The position numbers and the translations under genes were made by a program. From positions 372,001 to 436,000 of the forward strand of contig NZ_JAGSYE010000002.1 of assembly GCF_025685565.1 (NCBI RefSeq): a DNA stretch of 64,000 nt, in the 5' to 3' direction. Each line of letters starts with the position of its first letter. The stretch's first letter is position 1. Under the pieces are notes generated by a model. The model searched no databases. It saw only the letters and a program-made list of their open reading frames with translations, and was not told the origin of the DNA. Positions 33,877 to 42,522 of this stretch are shown one piece after another. This DNA comes from Granulicella aggregans (GTDB taxonomy: Bacteria > Acidobacteriota > Terriglobia > Terriglobales > Acidobacteriaceae).

Positions 33877-35409
33877 TTGCGTTTGCGTCATCTCGCCGCT
33901 GCTTTGTTCGGAACCATCCTCGCCGTAGCCCCTCTTCTTGCCCAGGACCTCGCCAGCTTTGAAAAGCGCACCACCGTCAAAGTGCTGCCCAACGGCCTCA
34001 CTTTGATCGTCTGCGAGCGCCCCACCGCCCCCGTCTTCAGCTACTACACGCTGGTCGACGCTGGCTCAGCCGACGATCCACAAGGTGCAAGCGGCCTCGC
34101 ACACATGTTCGAGCACATGGCCTTCAAGGGCACCACCGAAATCGGCACCACCGACTACCCTGCCGAAAAACTCGCCCTGGCCAAAGTCGAGATCGCCTAC
34201 GCCGACTACGACGCAGAGCTCCGCAATCTCGTGCATCAAGACCCCGCCAAACTCGAATCCCTGCACAAAGTCTTCCTCGCCGCCCAGGCCGAGGCTGAAA
34301 AGTTCGTCATCCCCAACCAGTTCTCCGAGCTCGCGGAACAGAATGGCGCTGTCGGCCTGAACGCCTCCACCAGCGAAGACTCCACCCAGTTCTTCTGGTC
34401 CATGCCCTCCAACCGCCTCGAGCTCTGGGCCTACATGGAAAGCTCTCGCCTCGCCCACCCTGTCGAGCGCGAGTTCTACAAGGAGCGCGACGTCGTCCAG
34501 GAAGAGCGCCGCATGCGCATCGACTCCTCCCCCACCGGCCGTATGGTCGAACAGTTCCTCGCCACCGCCTACGTCGCCCATCCTTACGGCCGCAGTGGCG
34601 TCGGCTGGGAGAGCGAGATCAGCCAGGTTACCGCAACCGAAGCCGACGCCTTCCACAAAAAATATTACGTCCCCGCCAACATCGTCATCGCCGTCGTCGG
34701 CGACGTGAAGGCAAGCGAGACGATGCCTGTCCTTGAAAAGTACTTCGGCCCCATTCCCGCTGGCCCCAAGCCCGAAGCAATGACGACCATCGAGCCACCA
34801 CAGTTCGCCGAGAAGTCCGTCATCATCCGCGAAGCCACGCAGCCCTTTTACATCGAGGGCTACCATCGCCCCGACTACCGCGACCCCGACGACTCCGCCT
34901 ACGACGCCATCTCCGACATCTTCTCGAACGGCCGCACCGCACGCCTCTACCGTGCCCTCGTCCGCGATCAGGGCATCGCCGCCGAGGCCGAAGGCTTCAG
35001 TGGCTTCCCCGGCGACAAGTACCCCGGCCTCTTCGCCGTCTACGCCGTCCCGTTGCCCGGCCACACCCCAGCGCAGATGCGCGACGCCATCCACAAACAG
35101 CTCGACCTCCTGAAGACCACCGACATCACCGACGAAGAGCTCGCCCGCTTCAAGACCCGCGCCCGCGCCGACCTCCTCCGCGGCCTCGCCGACAACGAAG
35201 GCCTCGCCCACCAGCTAGCCGAGTACCAGACCCGCTTCGGCGACTGGCGTCAACTCTTCCGCGACCTCGACAAGATCGACGCCGTCACCAAAGCCGATGT
35301 TCGCCGCGTAGCCAACAAGATCTTCATGGAAAGCAACCGCACCAGCGCCCAGATCGACTTCGTGCCTCCCACCGAAAAAGCCGCAGCCAGCAAAGGAGGT
35401 GCCCAGTGA
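33877..35409 (+). CDS. Secreted zinc peptidase, M16 family (catalytic subunit)
   Basis: 510 residues. I prefer the TTG at 33877: CGGAGG ends eight bases before it, whereas the GTG at 33868 overlaps that ribosome site. A signal peptide (MRLRHLAAALFGTILAVAPL) is followed by the inverted zinc motif HMFEH in GLAHMFEHMAFKGT near residue 73. The downstream Glu and the second domain (EYQTRFGDWRQLFRDLDKID, then VRRVANKIF) follow. It pairs with the next gene, which lacks the motif, as in heterodimeric M16B peptidases. The stop overlaps the next start. Confidence 0.92.
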   Translation: MRLRHLAAALFGTILAVAPLLAQDLASFEKRTTVKVLPNGLTLIVCERPTAPVFSYYTLVDAGSADDPQGASGLAHMFEHMAFKGTTEIGTTDYPAEKLALAKVEIAYADYDAELRNLVHQDPAKLESLHKVFLAAQAEAEKFVIPNQFSELAEQNGAVGLNASTSEDSTQFFWSMPSNRLELWAYMESSRLAHPVEREFYKERDVVQEERRMRIDSSPTGRMVEQFLATAYVAHPYGRSGVGWESEISQVTATEADAFHKKYYVPANIVIAVVGDVKASETMPVLEKYFGPIPAGPKPEAMTTIEPPQFAEKSVIIREATQPFYIEGYHRPDYRDPDDSAYDAISDIFSNGRTARLYRALVRDQGIAAEAEGFSGFPGDKYPGLFAVYAVPLPGHTPAQMRDAIHKQLDLLKTTDITDEELARFKTRARADLLRGLADNEGLAHQLAEYQTRFGDWRQLFRDLDKIDAVTKADVRRVANKIFMESNRTSAQIDFVPPTEKAAASKGGAQ

Positions 35410-37031
35410 ACCTATTCAATCGCCGCACTTCCAACATCTCTAAAAACCTTGTCATCCTTCGCGAAGCGGAGGATCTGCTTTCTTTCTTATTCAGAGGAAA
35501 CGTCATCTCGACCGAGCAACGCGAGCGGAGAGACCCCCGCATCTCGCCCGTAGCGCCACCAACCCCGGGTGCCCCATCCATGGCTCGCCTTTGGCCATGG
35601 GTGGGTCTAGCCACCGCTCTCCTCGTAGCCAACACCGCTCAGCCCCAATCCCCCGAACCCTGGAAGTCCATCCCAATCCCGCCCCTGCACGCCTTCAAGC
35701 CCCAGGCCCCCACCCGCCTCGAGCTCCCCAACGGCCTCGTCATCTTCCTCCAGGAAGACCACGAACTTCCCTTCATCAGCGGAACCATCCTGATCCGAGG
35801 CGGCAGCCGCGACGAGCCCGCCAATAAAGTAGGCCTGGTCTCCCTTTACGGCCAAACCTGGCGCACCAGCGGCACCGCCACCGCCGATGGCGACCTACTC
35901 GACGACCGCCTCGAAGCCAAGGCCGCCAACATTGAAACCGGCGGAGGCGTCGCCCTCACCACCATGAGCTGGTCGAGCCTCAAGAGCGACTTCGACTCCG
36001 TCTTCGCCACCACAGTCGATCTCCTCCTGCATCCCGTCTTCAAGGAAGACAAGCTACAACTGGCCAAGTCGCAAATGGAAGCCGGCATCGCCCGCCGCAA
36101 CGACGACGCCAGCGGCATAGCCGCCCGCGAAGCCAGCATCCTCGTCTACGGACCAAAAAGCTCCTATGGCCGCGAAGCCCAGTACGCCACCGTCGACGCC
36201 GTCACCCTCGCCGACCTCAAGAACTGGCACGACACCACCGTCATCCCCAACAACATGATCCTCGCCGTCTCCGGCGACTTCGACAGCGCCGCCATGGAGG
36301 CCAAACTCCGCGCCACCTTCGGCCCGCTCGCCCGCGGCAAAGCCACGCCGAAGTTCAAATCCGACTTCACTGGCCCCAAACCCGGCGTCTACGTCGTCGA
36401 TAAGAAGGACGTAAACCAATCCAACGTCGCCATCCTCGGCCTCGGCACCGAGCGCAGCAATCCCGACTTCTACGCCCTCAGCGTCATGAACGAGATCTTC
36501 TCCGGCGGCTTCGGCTCGCGCCTCTTCCAGGAAGTCCGCACCAAACTCGGCCTCGCCTACCAGGTCAGCGGAAGCTACGGTGCCTCCTACGACCACCCCG
36601 GCGTCTTCGAAGTCACTGCTTCCACCAAGAGCGCCAGCACCGTCGCCGCCACCCAGGCAATGCTCGACGAGATCGGCAAGCTGAAGACCGTCCCTCCCAC
36701 CGCCGACGAACTCCGCAAAGCGAAGGACGAGCAGCTCAACTCCTTCATCTTCCGCTACGACTCACCTGACAAGACCCTGAACGAGCAGGTAACCCTCGCC
36801 TTCTTCGGCTACCCCAAAGACTTCCTCGAAAAGTACAAGACCGGCATCGAATCCGTCACCGCCGCCGACGTCTCCCGCGTAGCCAACAAGTACATCGATG
36901 CTTCCAAGCTAGCCATCCTCGTAGTCGGCAACCAGTCCGAGATGACCACGCCCATCACCACGTTGGGCAAAGTCACCACGCTCGACATCACCATCCCCGG
37001 CACCCCGCCGGGAGGCCCGCCCCAGCAGTAG
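35406..37031 (+). CDS. M16-family partner subunit with repeat-built amino end
   Basis: 541 residues from the GTG at 35406, which overlaps the upstream stop and has AAAGGAGG before it. Residues 1-13 are followed by about 55 residues encoded by three repeats (B, C, D), then LATALLVANTAQPQ, the rest of a signal peptide. An in-frame ATG at 35580 lies in the D repeat and gives MARLWPWVGLATALLVANTA, a good signal peptide. The mature part is M16-like (RLELPNGLVIFLQEDHELPF, ...GFGSRLFQEVRTKLGLAYQV) but has no HxxEH, so it is the non-catalytic partner. Confidence 0.9.
   Translation: MNLFNRRTSNISKNLVILREAEDLLSFLFRGNVISTEQRERRDPRISPVAPPTPGAPSMARLWPWVGLATALLVANTAQPQSPEPWKSIPIPPLHAFKPQAPTRLELPNGLVIFLQEDHELPFISGTILIRGGSRDEPANKVGLVSLYGQTWRTSGTATADGDLLDDRLEAKAANIETGGGVALTTMSWSSLKSDFDSVFATTVDLLLHPVFKEDKLQLAKSQMEAGIARRNDDASGIAAREASILVYGPKSSYGREAQYATVDAVTLADLKNWHDTTVIPNNMILAVSGDFDSAAMEAKLRATFGPLARGKATPKFKSDFTGPKPGVYVVDKKDVNQSNVAILGLGTERSNPDFYALSVMNEIFSGGFGSRLFQEVRTKLGLAYQVSGSYGASYDHPGVFEVTASTKSASTVAATQAMLDEIGKLKTVPPTADELRKAKDEQLNSFIFRYDSPDKTLNEQVTLAFFGYPKDFLEKYKTGIESVTAADVSRVANKYIDASKLAILVVGNQSEMTTPITTLGKVTTLDITIPGTPPGGPPQQ
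35448..35606 (+). repeat. B-C-D repeat mosaic inside a coding region
   Basis: B element at 35448-35484, C element at 35500-35546 (short form, no extended stem) and D element at 35568-35606, all in the same orientation and inside the 5' end of the M16 partner gene. The reading frame stays open through all three. Confidence 0.9.
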
Positions 37032-37044
37032 CCGTCTCTTTTTG

Positions 37045-37270
37045 TTTGTCATTCCCGAAGGGAATCTGCTGTTGCACTTCGGCTAATCGTTCGCCCCATA
37101 ACCCCACCCTTGTCATCCTTCGCATTCATCCATCACAGCTTCATCGTGATGGATGAATGCGGAGGATCTGCTTCTCGCCGCAGCACCGCGTAGCAGTTAC
37201 CCGCATCTCACCTCGAAGCGAAACGTCATCTCGACCGGAGCGAAGCGGAGTGGAGAGACCCCCCGCATTG
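37045..37270 (+). repeat. A-B-C repeat mosaic
   Basis: A element 37045-37071, B element 37108-37178 and C element 37223-37270. The B copy carries a perfect fifteen-base stem (37122-37136 and 37146-37160) with loop AGCTTCATC in place of the short stem of other B copies. It fills the gap between the convergent M16 partner and XRE genes. Confidence 0.9.
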
Positions 37271-37284
37271 TTCTTTCGTCCCCA

Positions 37285-37509
37285 CTACCTCTTCCCCTTC
37301 TTCTTCACCTCCTCATACTGAAACACCTCCTCCAAACCCACCCCAAACACATTCGCAATCCGAAAAGCCGTCTCCAGCGACGGCGAATACTTATCGCCCT
37401 CAATCGCAATCACCGTCTGCCGAGTCAGCTCAATCCTGTCGGCAAGCTGCTGCTGGGTCATCTCATGCACCGCCCGCAGATCGCGCACCTTATTCCGAAT
37501 GCCGCCCAT
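37285..37509 (-). CDS. XRE-family transcriptional regulator
   Basis: 74 residues, nearly all helix-turn-helix: KVRDLRAVHEMTQQQLADRI, ELTRQTVIAIEGDKYSPSLE and AFRIANVFGVGLEEVFQYEE. This compact Cro/C1 type is usually paired with a small membrane protein gene, as here. Its ATG overlaps the stop of that gene (TAATG), so the two are co-translated. It probably controls their shared promoter through the inverted repeats at 37945-38007. Confidence 0.92.
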   Translation of the reverse strand: MGGIRNKVRDLRAVHEMTQQQLADRIELTRQTVIAIEGDKYSPSLETAFRIANVFGVGLEEVFQYEEVKKKGKR

Positions 37510-37934
37510 TAGATCGACCTCCGGTACGCCACCAACTGCGTCACAATCTTCACCAGCTCCGAGATCACCACCATCCCCAGAAACGCGCTCAGGAAGTGCA
37601 GCCCCATGTGGTTCGGGTTCAGATGGCCATCCACAGCATGGAGCCAGAGCAGCGCCATCCCGCCAAGGATCAACGTCACCAGCACAAAGTAAGCATTGCG
37701 ATACCCCATCCCGGCAATCTGCCGGTCCCGCTCATCGGTGATGCGGTTGCGCGTGATGATGGCGATGATCGTCTGCAAAACAATATGCGCCACGATCAAC
37801 AGGATGATCGTCCCCACAATGCTCGTAAGCGTAGTGGGATGGTGCATCACGTAGACGAAGTAAGGAATGTAAACCAGCAAGTCCGCGGCCAGCGTGCCGT
37901 AAAGCGACTTCTCCTGATACGAAAGCGTAGACAT
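37509..37934 (-). CDS. Membrane protein paired with XRE regulator (DUF2178-like)
   Basis: 141 residues from the ATG at 37934 (GGAGA upstream). Four membrane helices, with the charged motif ITDERDRQIAGMGYRNAYFV between the second and third, which resembles DUF2178-type proteins. Such proteins accompany small XRE regulators in many genomes; their function is not known. The open frame continues upstream through the operator region but the ribosome site fixes this start. Confidence 0.75.
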   Translation of the reverse strand: MSTLSYQEKSLYGTLAADLLVYIPYFVYVMHHPTTLTSIVGTIILLIVAHIVLQTIIAIITRNRITDERDRQIAGMGYRNAYFVLVTLILGGMALLWLHAVDGHLNPNHMGLHFLSAFLGMVVISELVKIVTQLVAYRRSI

Positions 37935-37944
37935 CGGCAATCTC

Positions 37945-38007
37945 CATGTCAGAAATGTTTGACATGGAGAACTGTATCCGCCCCGTAACGCGATGTCAAA
38001 CATTTCT
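37945..38007. promoter_or_regulatory. Nested inverted repeats, likely XRE operator
   Basis: AGAAATGTTTGACAT (37951-37965) is repeated as its exact reverse complement at 37993-38007. The first copy is also half of a second palindrome, CATGTCA (37945-37951) and TGACATG (37960-37966). It lies just upstream of the membrane-protein/XRE operon. Confidence 0.65.
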
Positions 38008-38039
38008 TACACTGCCAGCCACACACATTCCACCTTCTT

Positions 38040-38106
38040 TCTCATTCCCTCCCTTTGTTCTCTTCCTTTGCTTGTTCCCTTCCTTTGTTTGTTCCCTTCC
38101 TTTTTG
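38040..38106 (+). repeat. Pyrimidine-rich imperfect direct repeats
   Basis: Three imperfect copies of a unit like GTTCCCTTCCTTTG in an almost pure C/T strand. No coding potential. Confidence 0.6.
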
Positions 38107-38350
38107 CTTGTCATTCCCGAAGGGAATCTGCGTTTGCTGCTGCTGTTGTCTGTTCCTCTTGTTTGTCATTCCCGGAGGGAATCTGCTTTTGTCTCAATAG
38201 GAGACACCCACCAATTCGGGTGCCCCATCCATGGCTCGCACTTGGCCATGGGTGGGATCAAGGCCACCGCCTGATCCAATTCTGCAATCGTCATCTCGAG
38301 CGGAGCATCGCAGCATCATCGCGATGCGTAGTGGAGAGACCCCCGCATTG
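38107..38350 (+). repeat. A-A-D-C repeat mosaic
   Basis: A elements at 38107-38135 and 38162-38190, a D element at 38218-38256 and a C element at 38289-38350, all in the same orientation. The C copy has a seven-base perfect stem (38305-38311 and 38321-38327) with loop AGCATCATC. Further degenerate hairpins (for example CCAAGGCTTCAGCCTTGG) follow to about 38520. Confidence 0.9.
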
Positions 38351-38993
38351 GCACTTGCATTTGCCTTTCTCCTTACCGTTGCTGGCCCTCGCTCGTTCTT
38401 CTTCAAAGAGGTCGAAGGATCTGCCCTTACCTCCGCTTCTAGGTAAGCCAAGGCTTCAGCCTTGGCACTCTCACACGAAGACAAAGGCCGGGCTTCAGCC
38501 CCTTGGGTATGCCTTCACCCAAGCACCCCAGAAAATTGTCAAGCCCCCACCTGCTTAAAACCACCCGCATCCATCACATTCCATGCCACTTACGAGAAGA
38601 AGAAACTTGCCCATTTACCCCATCCAACCTGATACGATTTAACTAGATATCAGGAAAAACCCCGGCCGCAACCGGGGTTCGTGCACTAAGTCTGACGAAT
38701 CCCTTTATTTTGACGACTTTAGGGGTTAACTCACCTGCTTGCACGACTTTAGCCCTACCCGTACGGACTATCTCGCACATTCCAGACCACTTAAGCCCCA
38801 CGCCGCGTTCTTTTTTTCGCCTACTTTTCCACAGCCTTCCACAGCCGAACAGGCATGCAGATAATCCACCCAAACCCGCCCATTGGGCTAAGTAAGCAGG
38901 AAGCAGGCCATGGTCAAGCTCTCGCCGCTGGCTAACCGGCGAGACCGGACAGTTCCTTTGGAAGGCCGAATATAATCTTGGCGGAGGCGGCGC
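38351..38993. other. Gene-free region with a GC-rich hairpin
   Basis: No convincing gene. It holds small hairpins up to 38520, then AACCCCGG/CCGGGGTT (38658-38665 and 38672-38679) preceded by an A-run. That would act as a terminator for minus-strand transcripts, although no minus-strand gene ends there. Two GACTTTAG motifs (near 38716 and 38743) and a doubled TTCCACAGCC (near 38824-38843) also occur. The last 50 bases lead into vapB. Confidence 0.5.
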
Positions 38994-39224
38994 ATGCGAA
39001 CGACGATCGAGCTGCCAGAGCCAACCTATCGCAAAGCGGAACAAGCCGCCCATGCACAGGGAGGCACCATCGAGGACTTCATCCTACGCGCATCCGAGCG
39101 AGAGTTAGAGGCTGGGCCTGTTGCCGCTTCCTCTTCCAGGCGCGTGGTCTCACCGCTCCTGCCCTCAAAGCAGCCAGGCGTGATGGATTTGAGAGACTTC
39201 AACTTCGATGACCTTCTTGCCTGA
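38994..39224 (+). CDS. VapB-like antitoxin
   Basis: 76 residues. The start MRTTIELPEPTYRKAEQAAH is a ribbon-helix-helix strand and first helix as in VapB antitoxins. The carboxy end (LRDFNFDDLLA) would be the toxin-binding tail. It is preceded by GGAGG about seven bases from the ATG. It overlaps the toxin frame by 17 bases, the usual antitoxin-toxin coupling. The toxin itself is cut short, so this may be an orphan antitoxin. Confidence 0.75.
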   Translation: MRTTIELPEPTYRKAEQAAHAQGGTIEDFILRASERELEAGPVAASSSRRVVSPLLPSKQPGVMDLRDFNFDDLLA

Positions 39225-39348
39225 TGTCAACGTTTGGATTGCGCTCACTTCCGCTCGGCATGTCCACCAACCCATTGCCAACGGGTTAGCAGCCAGTTCC
39301 CGGACCATGTGCATACAAAAGCCACAAGAGAACCACCTAACTGAATAG
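39208..39348 (+). pseudogene. VapC PIN-domain toxin, truncated remnant
   Basis: An open frame of 46 codons starts inside vapB with MTFLPDVNVWIALTSARHVH, which is the amino end of a PIN ribonuclease with its first catalytic Asp. After about 26 residues the similarity fades and a stop follows at 39346. Full VapC proteins are about 130-140 residues, so the remaining catalytic acids are missing. The 3' part overlaps a membrane-protein gene on the other strand, whose acquisition may have replaced the rest. Confidence 0.7.
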
Positions 39349-39727
39349 CTAAATTACCTTTCTCGAGCAGAGTATTTCCCAATGCGATAAAGAAGATGCT
39401 CGAATGGAGTAGGTAGAGAAGCGCGGAAATATACGGGTAAAGTTGCTGCCTCTTCCCTTGAAGGACAAACCGAGCAATAAGCGTTGTCGCAAGATATCCA
39501 GTCATCGCAAACTCGATCAAGACAAAGACGCCGATTCCCGCTATCATTGAAGGTGAAAGGTCGTTTTGAAGTGGAGGCTGGATAGACCACGCCTGCAGGA
39601 ATGCCATCAAGCATATGACAAGGCAAGTCCCGAAGGCTTCACTCATAATTTCCAAGAGCCAGACAGCTAGCCCGGGCCTCACTTGCACGGATGGGCCAAC
39701 TTTACTGTTTCTTCCAATCAAATCCAT
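39245..39727 (-). CDS. Hypothetical four-helix membrane protein
   Basis: 160 residues with about four hydrophobic helices (for example TCLVICLMAFLQAW, GIGVFVLIEFAMTGYLATTL, ALLYLLHSSIFFIALGN, IQLGGSLVAFVCTW). No family recognised. Codon use is more AT-tolerant than in the surrounding genes. Its 3' end overlaps the truncated vapC on the opposite strand, which suggests it arrived later. Confidence 0.6.
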   Translation of the reverse strand: MDLIGRNSKVGPSVQVRPGLAVWLLEIMSEAFGTCLVICLMAFLQAWSIQPPLQNDLSPSMIAGIGVFVLIEFAMTGYLATTLIARFVLQGKRQQLYPYISALLYLLHSSIFFIALGNTLLEKGNLAIQLGGSLVAFVCTWSGNWLLTRWQWVGGHAERK

Positions 39728-39826
39728 CTCCTTCCCTCAGCCTGAACGCTGACCTAGCGTACTTTCGAGTCAGAGCAAAGCCGCACTGTTGAGCAGCCTT
39801 ATCGTATGGCTGCTAAGAAACATGGC

Positions 39827-40453
39827 TTAAGCGCGCATCACCGCCAGCCGTTCCCGCACAAACCCCGCAATCTCCTCCGTCACATACCCCGGCAGCTTCA
39901 TCTGAAATCTCGGCACCCCCTCGATCAGCTTCAGCGAAACTCCACTCCACTCCGGCCTTCCTATCTCCAGCTCCGGCAGCAGTACCGCATCCGCCCGATC
40001 CAGATACCGCAGCGCCGACTCCTTAAAATCCTTCGTCGCCGGGTCGAGTACTGTCAGAAAAACATCCGGCCTTAGAAAACGCAGAATGCTGTTCGACTCC
40101 GCAATCACATTCCCACCCTCCGCCTGCGCCCGCTCGAACTCCTTCCGCAGCCGAGGCATCGCCTCCGCAAGCTGCCCCTGCCGCGTCCTCACCCAGAACG
40201 ACCGCACCGCCCCCGCCTCCAGGTACCGCGCCGAGTCCGTTCCCGTCGCCCCGTCGCGCTCCTCGCTCACCGCAATCGTGTGCTCCGCCGTCTCGCAGTC
40301 GCACGGCTCCCCGTTCGCCGAGCACACCCCATGCCCGAACTGCGTAATCTTGAACGCCGTCCACCGCATCTCCGGCAGCGCGCGGATCAGCCCCGCAACC
40401 ACGCTCGTCTTCCCGATATTCCGCGTATGCCCGCCAACCACCACAATCGCCAT
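39827..40453 (-). CDS. P-loop protein similar to MobB
   Basis: 208 residues from the ATG at 40453 (GAAGG upstream). The P-loop is GGHTRNIGKTS at residues 6-16, then KITQFGHGVCS and a Cys-rich EPCDCET. The middle has VIAESNSILRFLRPD and TVLDPATKDFKESALRYLDR. The layout resembles the MobB GTPase of molybdenum cofactor biosynthesis. No other molybdenum gene is nearby, so a more general nucleotide-binding role is possible. Confidence 0.65.
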   Translation of the reverse strand: MAIVVVGGHTRNIGKTSVVAGLIRALPEMRWTAFKITQFGHGVCSANGEPCDCETAEHTIAVSEERDGATGTDSARYLEAGAVRSFWVRTRQGQLAEAMPRLRKEFERAQAEGGNVIAESNSILRFLRPDVFLTVLDPATKDFKESALRYLDRADAVLLPELEIGRPEWSGVSLKLIEGVPRFQMKLPGYVTEEIAGFVRERLAVMRA

Positions 40454-40491
40454 AAATGAACCTTCAAGCGGCCATCCTGCGCCACAAATCT

Positions 40492-40534
40492 GGGTGCCCC
40501 ATCCATCGCGCCTCTGTCTCACGCGATGGGTGGG
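40492..40534 (+). repeat. D-family hairpin repeat
   Basis: GGGTGCCCCATCCATCGCG followed by an eleven-base loop and CGCGATGGGTGGG. Stem of the ATCGCG/CGCGAT kind. It lies between lpxD and the MobB-like gene. Confidence 0.85.
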
Positions 40535-40559
40535 ACATTCGTGCGAGGCACGAACCGCA

Positions 40560-41489
40560 CTACCTCTTCTTCAACGAAGCCAAATCCCTCAAATACTCCT
40601 TCAACGGCCGAGCCGGCCGGCCCCAGAACACCTGCCCCGGCCCCTGCATCTTCTTATTGCTCAGAACCCCTGCACCTCCCCCAAGTATCACCCCTCGACC
40701 AACAAGAGCATGTTCGCCGATCCCCACCTGCCCGCCCAGAATCGCCCCATCTTCCACCACGCTCGACCCCGAGATCCCCGTCTGGGCCGCAATCACCACG
40801 TTCCGCCCAATCACGCAGTTATGCCCGACATGAACAAGGTTATCGATCTTCGATCCCGCGCCAATCCGCGTCTCACCCAGCGCTCCGCGATCGATCGTAG
40901 TATTGGCCCCGACATCGACATCGTCCTCGATCACCAGCGTCCCCTGCTGCGGAAACAGCACATACTCGCCCGTAGAAGAGTCCCGTGCGTATCCGAACCC
41001 CTTGCCGCCCAGCACCGCGCCCGCCTGCACACTTACGCGATCACCCAGCAGGGTCCCGGAATAGATCGTCACCCTCGGGCCAATCTCGCACTCCCTACCA
41101 AGCTTCACGCCCTCTTCCAGCACACACCCCGCGCCAATCCGCGTTCCTTCACCCACCCTCACTGTCTTATGCACGACCGCGGTTGGATGGATCTCCGTCA
41201 CTCCAACCCGCGCACTCAGCCGCATCGCCACCTTCGCAAACGCCAGCCGGGCATCCGCAACGCGAACCACCCGCGAATCATCAACAGCCTCAGCCGCGCG
41301 ATGCCAAGCGAGAATCATACCCGCCGCCGACTCCACCGCCGCAGCCAGCGTCTTCGCATCCGTCGCAAACACAATCGAACCAGCCTCAGCGGCCTCGATG
41401 CTCGACACCGCCAGCAACTCCGCCCCAGCATCCGCTCCAGACGCAAGCTCTACGCCGAGCCACGCTGCAATCTCTCCCGCCTTCGCCAT
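40560..41489 (-). CDS. lpxD: UDP-3-O-acylglucosamine N-acyltransferase LpxD
   Basis: 309 residues from the ATG at 41489, which overlaps the upstream stop (TGATG) and has GAAGAGGG before it. A mixed amino domain (to ~100, [18 protein letters not shown]) is followed by left-handed beta-helix hexapeptide repeats ([19 protein letters not shown] and on). The catalytic His is in [12 protein letters not shown]. LpxD adds the second acyl chain (N-linked) in lipid A synthesis, using acyl-ACP. It is coupled to a late acyltransferase gene. Confidence 0.95.
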   Translation of the reverse strand: MAKAGEIAAWLGVELASGADAGAELLAVSSIEAAEAGSIVFATDAKTLAAAVESAAGMILAWHRAAEAVDDSRVVRVADARLAFAKVAMRLSARVGVTEIHPTAVVHKTVRVGEGTRIGAGCVLEEGVKLGRECEIGPRVTIYSGTLLGDRVSVQAGAVLGGKGFGYARDSSTGEYVLFPQQGTLVIEDDVDVGANTTIDRGALGETRIGAGSKIDNLVHVGHNCVIGRNVVIAAQTGISGSSVVEDGAILGGQVGIGEHALVGRGVILGGGAGVLSNKKMQGPGQVFWGRPARPLKEYLRDLASLKKR

Positions 41490-42433
41490 CAGTAGATTCC
41501 CTCTTCGCCCGGTGGCCGTGTCTTCCAGCGCCGGTGCATCCATAGCCACTGGTCAGGATATGCCCGAATATACGACTCAATCACGCTGGTAAATCTTGCC
41601 GTATTCGCGACCGCATCGCGCTCAGCATCTCCCGTGCTTTCAAGCTCGATTCGTTCGCCGAACCGAAGCACATAGGCCCCCTTGTCCTCGTCCCACAGCA
41701 GAAAACCGGGCACCACCGCGGCCCCCGTCTTCGAAGCCACCCGAGCCATGCCCGAAGCCGTCGCCGCCATCCTCCCGAAGAACGGCACAAACACGCCCTG
41801 CGGTGGAGTCATGTTCGTATCCATCAGGATCCCCACCGTCTCACCGCCACGCATCGCCGCAATCAAGCCCCTGGCAAAGTCATCTTTGTGCAACACCTTA
41901 TTTCCGTGTAAGCACCGGATGCGATTCACAAACTCATCAACGAGCGGATTATCCAGCCGCCGAATCACCATCCCCATCGGATATCCCATCAGAGAATGAT
42001 GAAAGCTCGACAGCTCCCACGCACCCAGATGCCCTGTCAGCACCAGCACACCCTTACCCCGGTTCCGCGCCGCGAGATAGTTCTCCAGGCCGTCATATTG
42101 AATCAGGCTTCGCGCCACCTCCGGCGTGTAGCTCGACATCTGCGCGAACTCCGCAAGCAGGTATCCCAGGTTGCGATACTCCCGGCGCAGCGTCTGCTCC
42201 CGCCGCTCCTCGCTCCAATCCGGAAATGCCAGCTCCAGATTCCGAAGCCCAGCCATCCGCAGCCGCTTCAGCGCTGCATACGCAAAGGCACCCACGCCGG
42301 CTCCCACGCCTCTCGCCACATCGCGCGGAAGCGCTCCCAACACGCGAGTGATGCACCACACCACGACAAACTCAAGCCGGTGGCGTGTGGTCACACGGGG
42401 TCGCGAAGGGCCGGATGAAATAGCTTTGCTCAA
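41489..42433 (-). CDS. LpxL/HtrB-type lipid A acyltransferase
   Basis: 314 residues of the lysophospholipid/lauroyl acyltransferase family. The catalytic H(x4)E motif is in [13 protein letters not shown] near residue 135. Other family blocks are [40 protein letters not shown] and [14 protein letters not shown] at the end. An amino-terminal helix ([14 protein letters not shown]) would anchor it to the inner membrane. The gene precedes lpxD in the same operon, consistent with secondary acylation of lipid A. Which acyl position it uses cannot be told. Confidence 0.92.
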   Translation of the reverse strand: MSKAISSGPSRPRVTTRHRLEFVVVWCITRVLGALPRDVARGVGAGVGAFAYAALKRLRMAGLRNLELAFPDWSEERREQTLRREYRNLGYLLAEFAQMSSYTPEVARSLIQYDGLENYLAARNRGKGVLVLTGHLGAWELSSFHHSLMGYPMGMVIRRLDNPLVDEFVNRIRCLHGNKVLHKDDFARGLIAAMRGGETVGILMDTNMTPPQGVFVPFFGRMAATASGMARVASKTGAAVVPGFLLWDEDKGAYVLRFGERIELESTGDAERDAVANTARFTSVIESYIRAYPDQWLWMHRRWKTRPPGEEGIY

Positions 42434-42471
42434 GCCTTCAGTCTACCTGTTGCCAAAACTTCAACGTACAA

Positions 42472-42497
42472 AAGCAAAAGGCGACCCGAAGGCCGCC
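42472..42497 (-). terminator. Intrinsic terminator of the SYLF gene
   Basis: On the minus strand GGCGGCC TTCG GGTCGCC is followed by TTTTGCTTTTG: a seven-base stem with one G-T pair, a tetraloop and a T-run, 26 bases after the stop. Confidence 0.8.
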
Positions 42498-42522
42498 TCT
42501 CTCGCTACAAGCTCGACTCTGC

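Noticed and set aside
38107..38350. Possible CRISPR array
   Set aside because: The repeats are of different families, unequally spaced and palindromic, with no constant spacer length and no cas gene.
38820..38850. Possible DnaA boxes (TTTTCCACA, CTTCCACA)
   Set aside because: Only two imperfect matches, and none of dnaA, dnaN or another origin-linked gene is nearby.
38643..39053. Minus-strand frame of 136 codons
   Set aside because: Overlaps vapB and the GC hairpin; no recognisable domain and odd composition.
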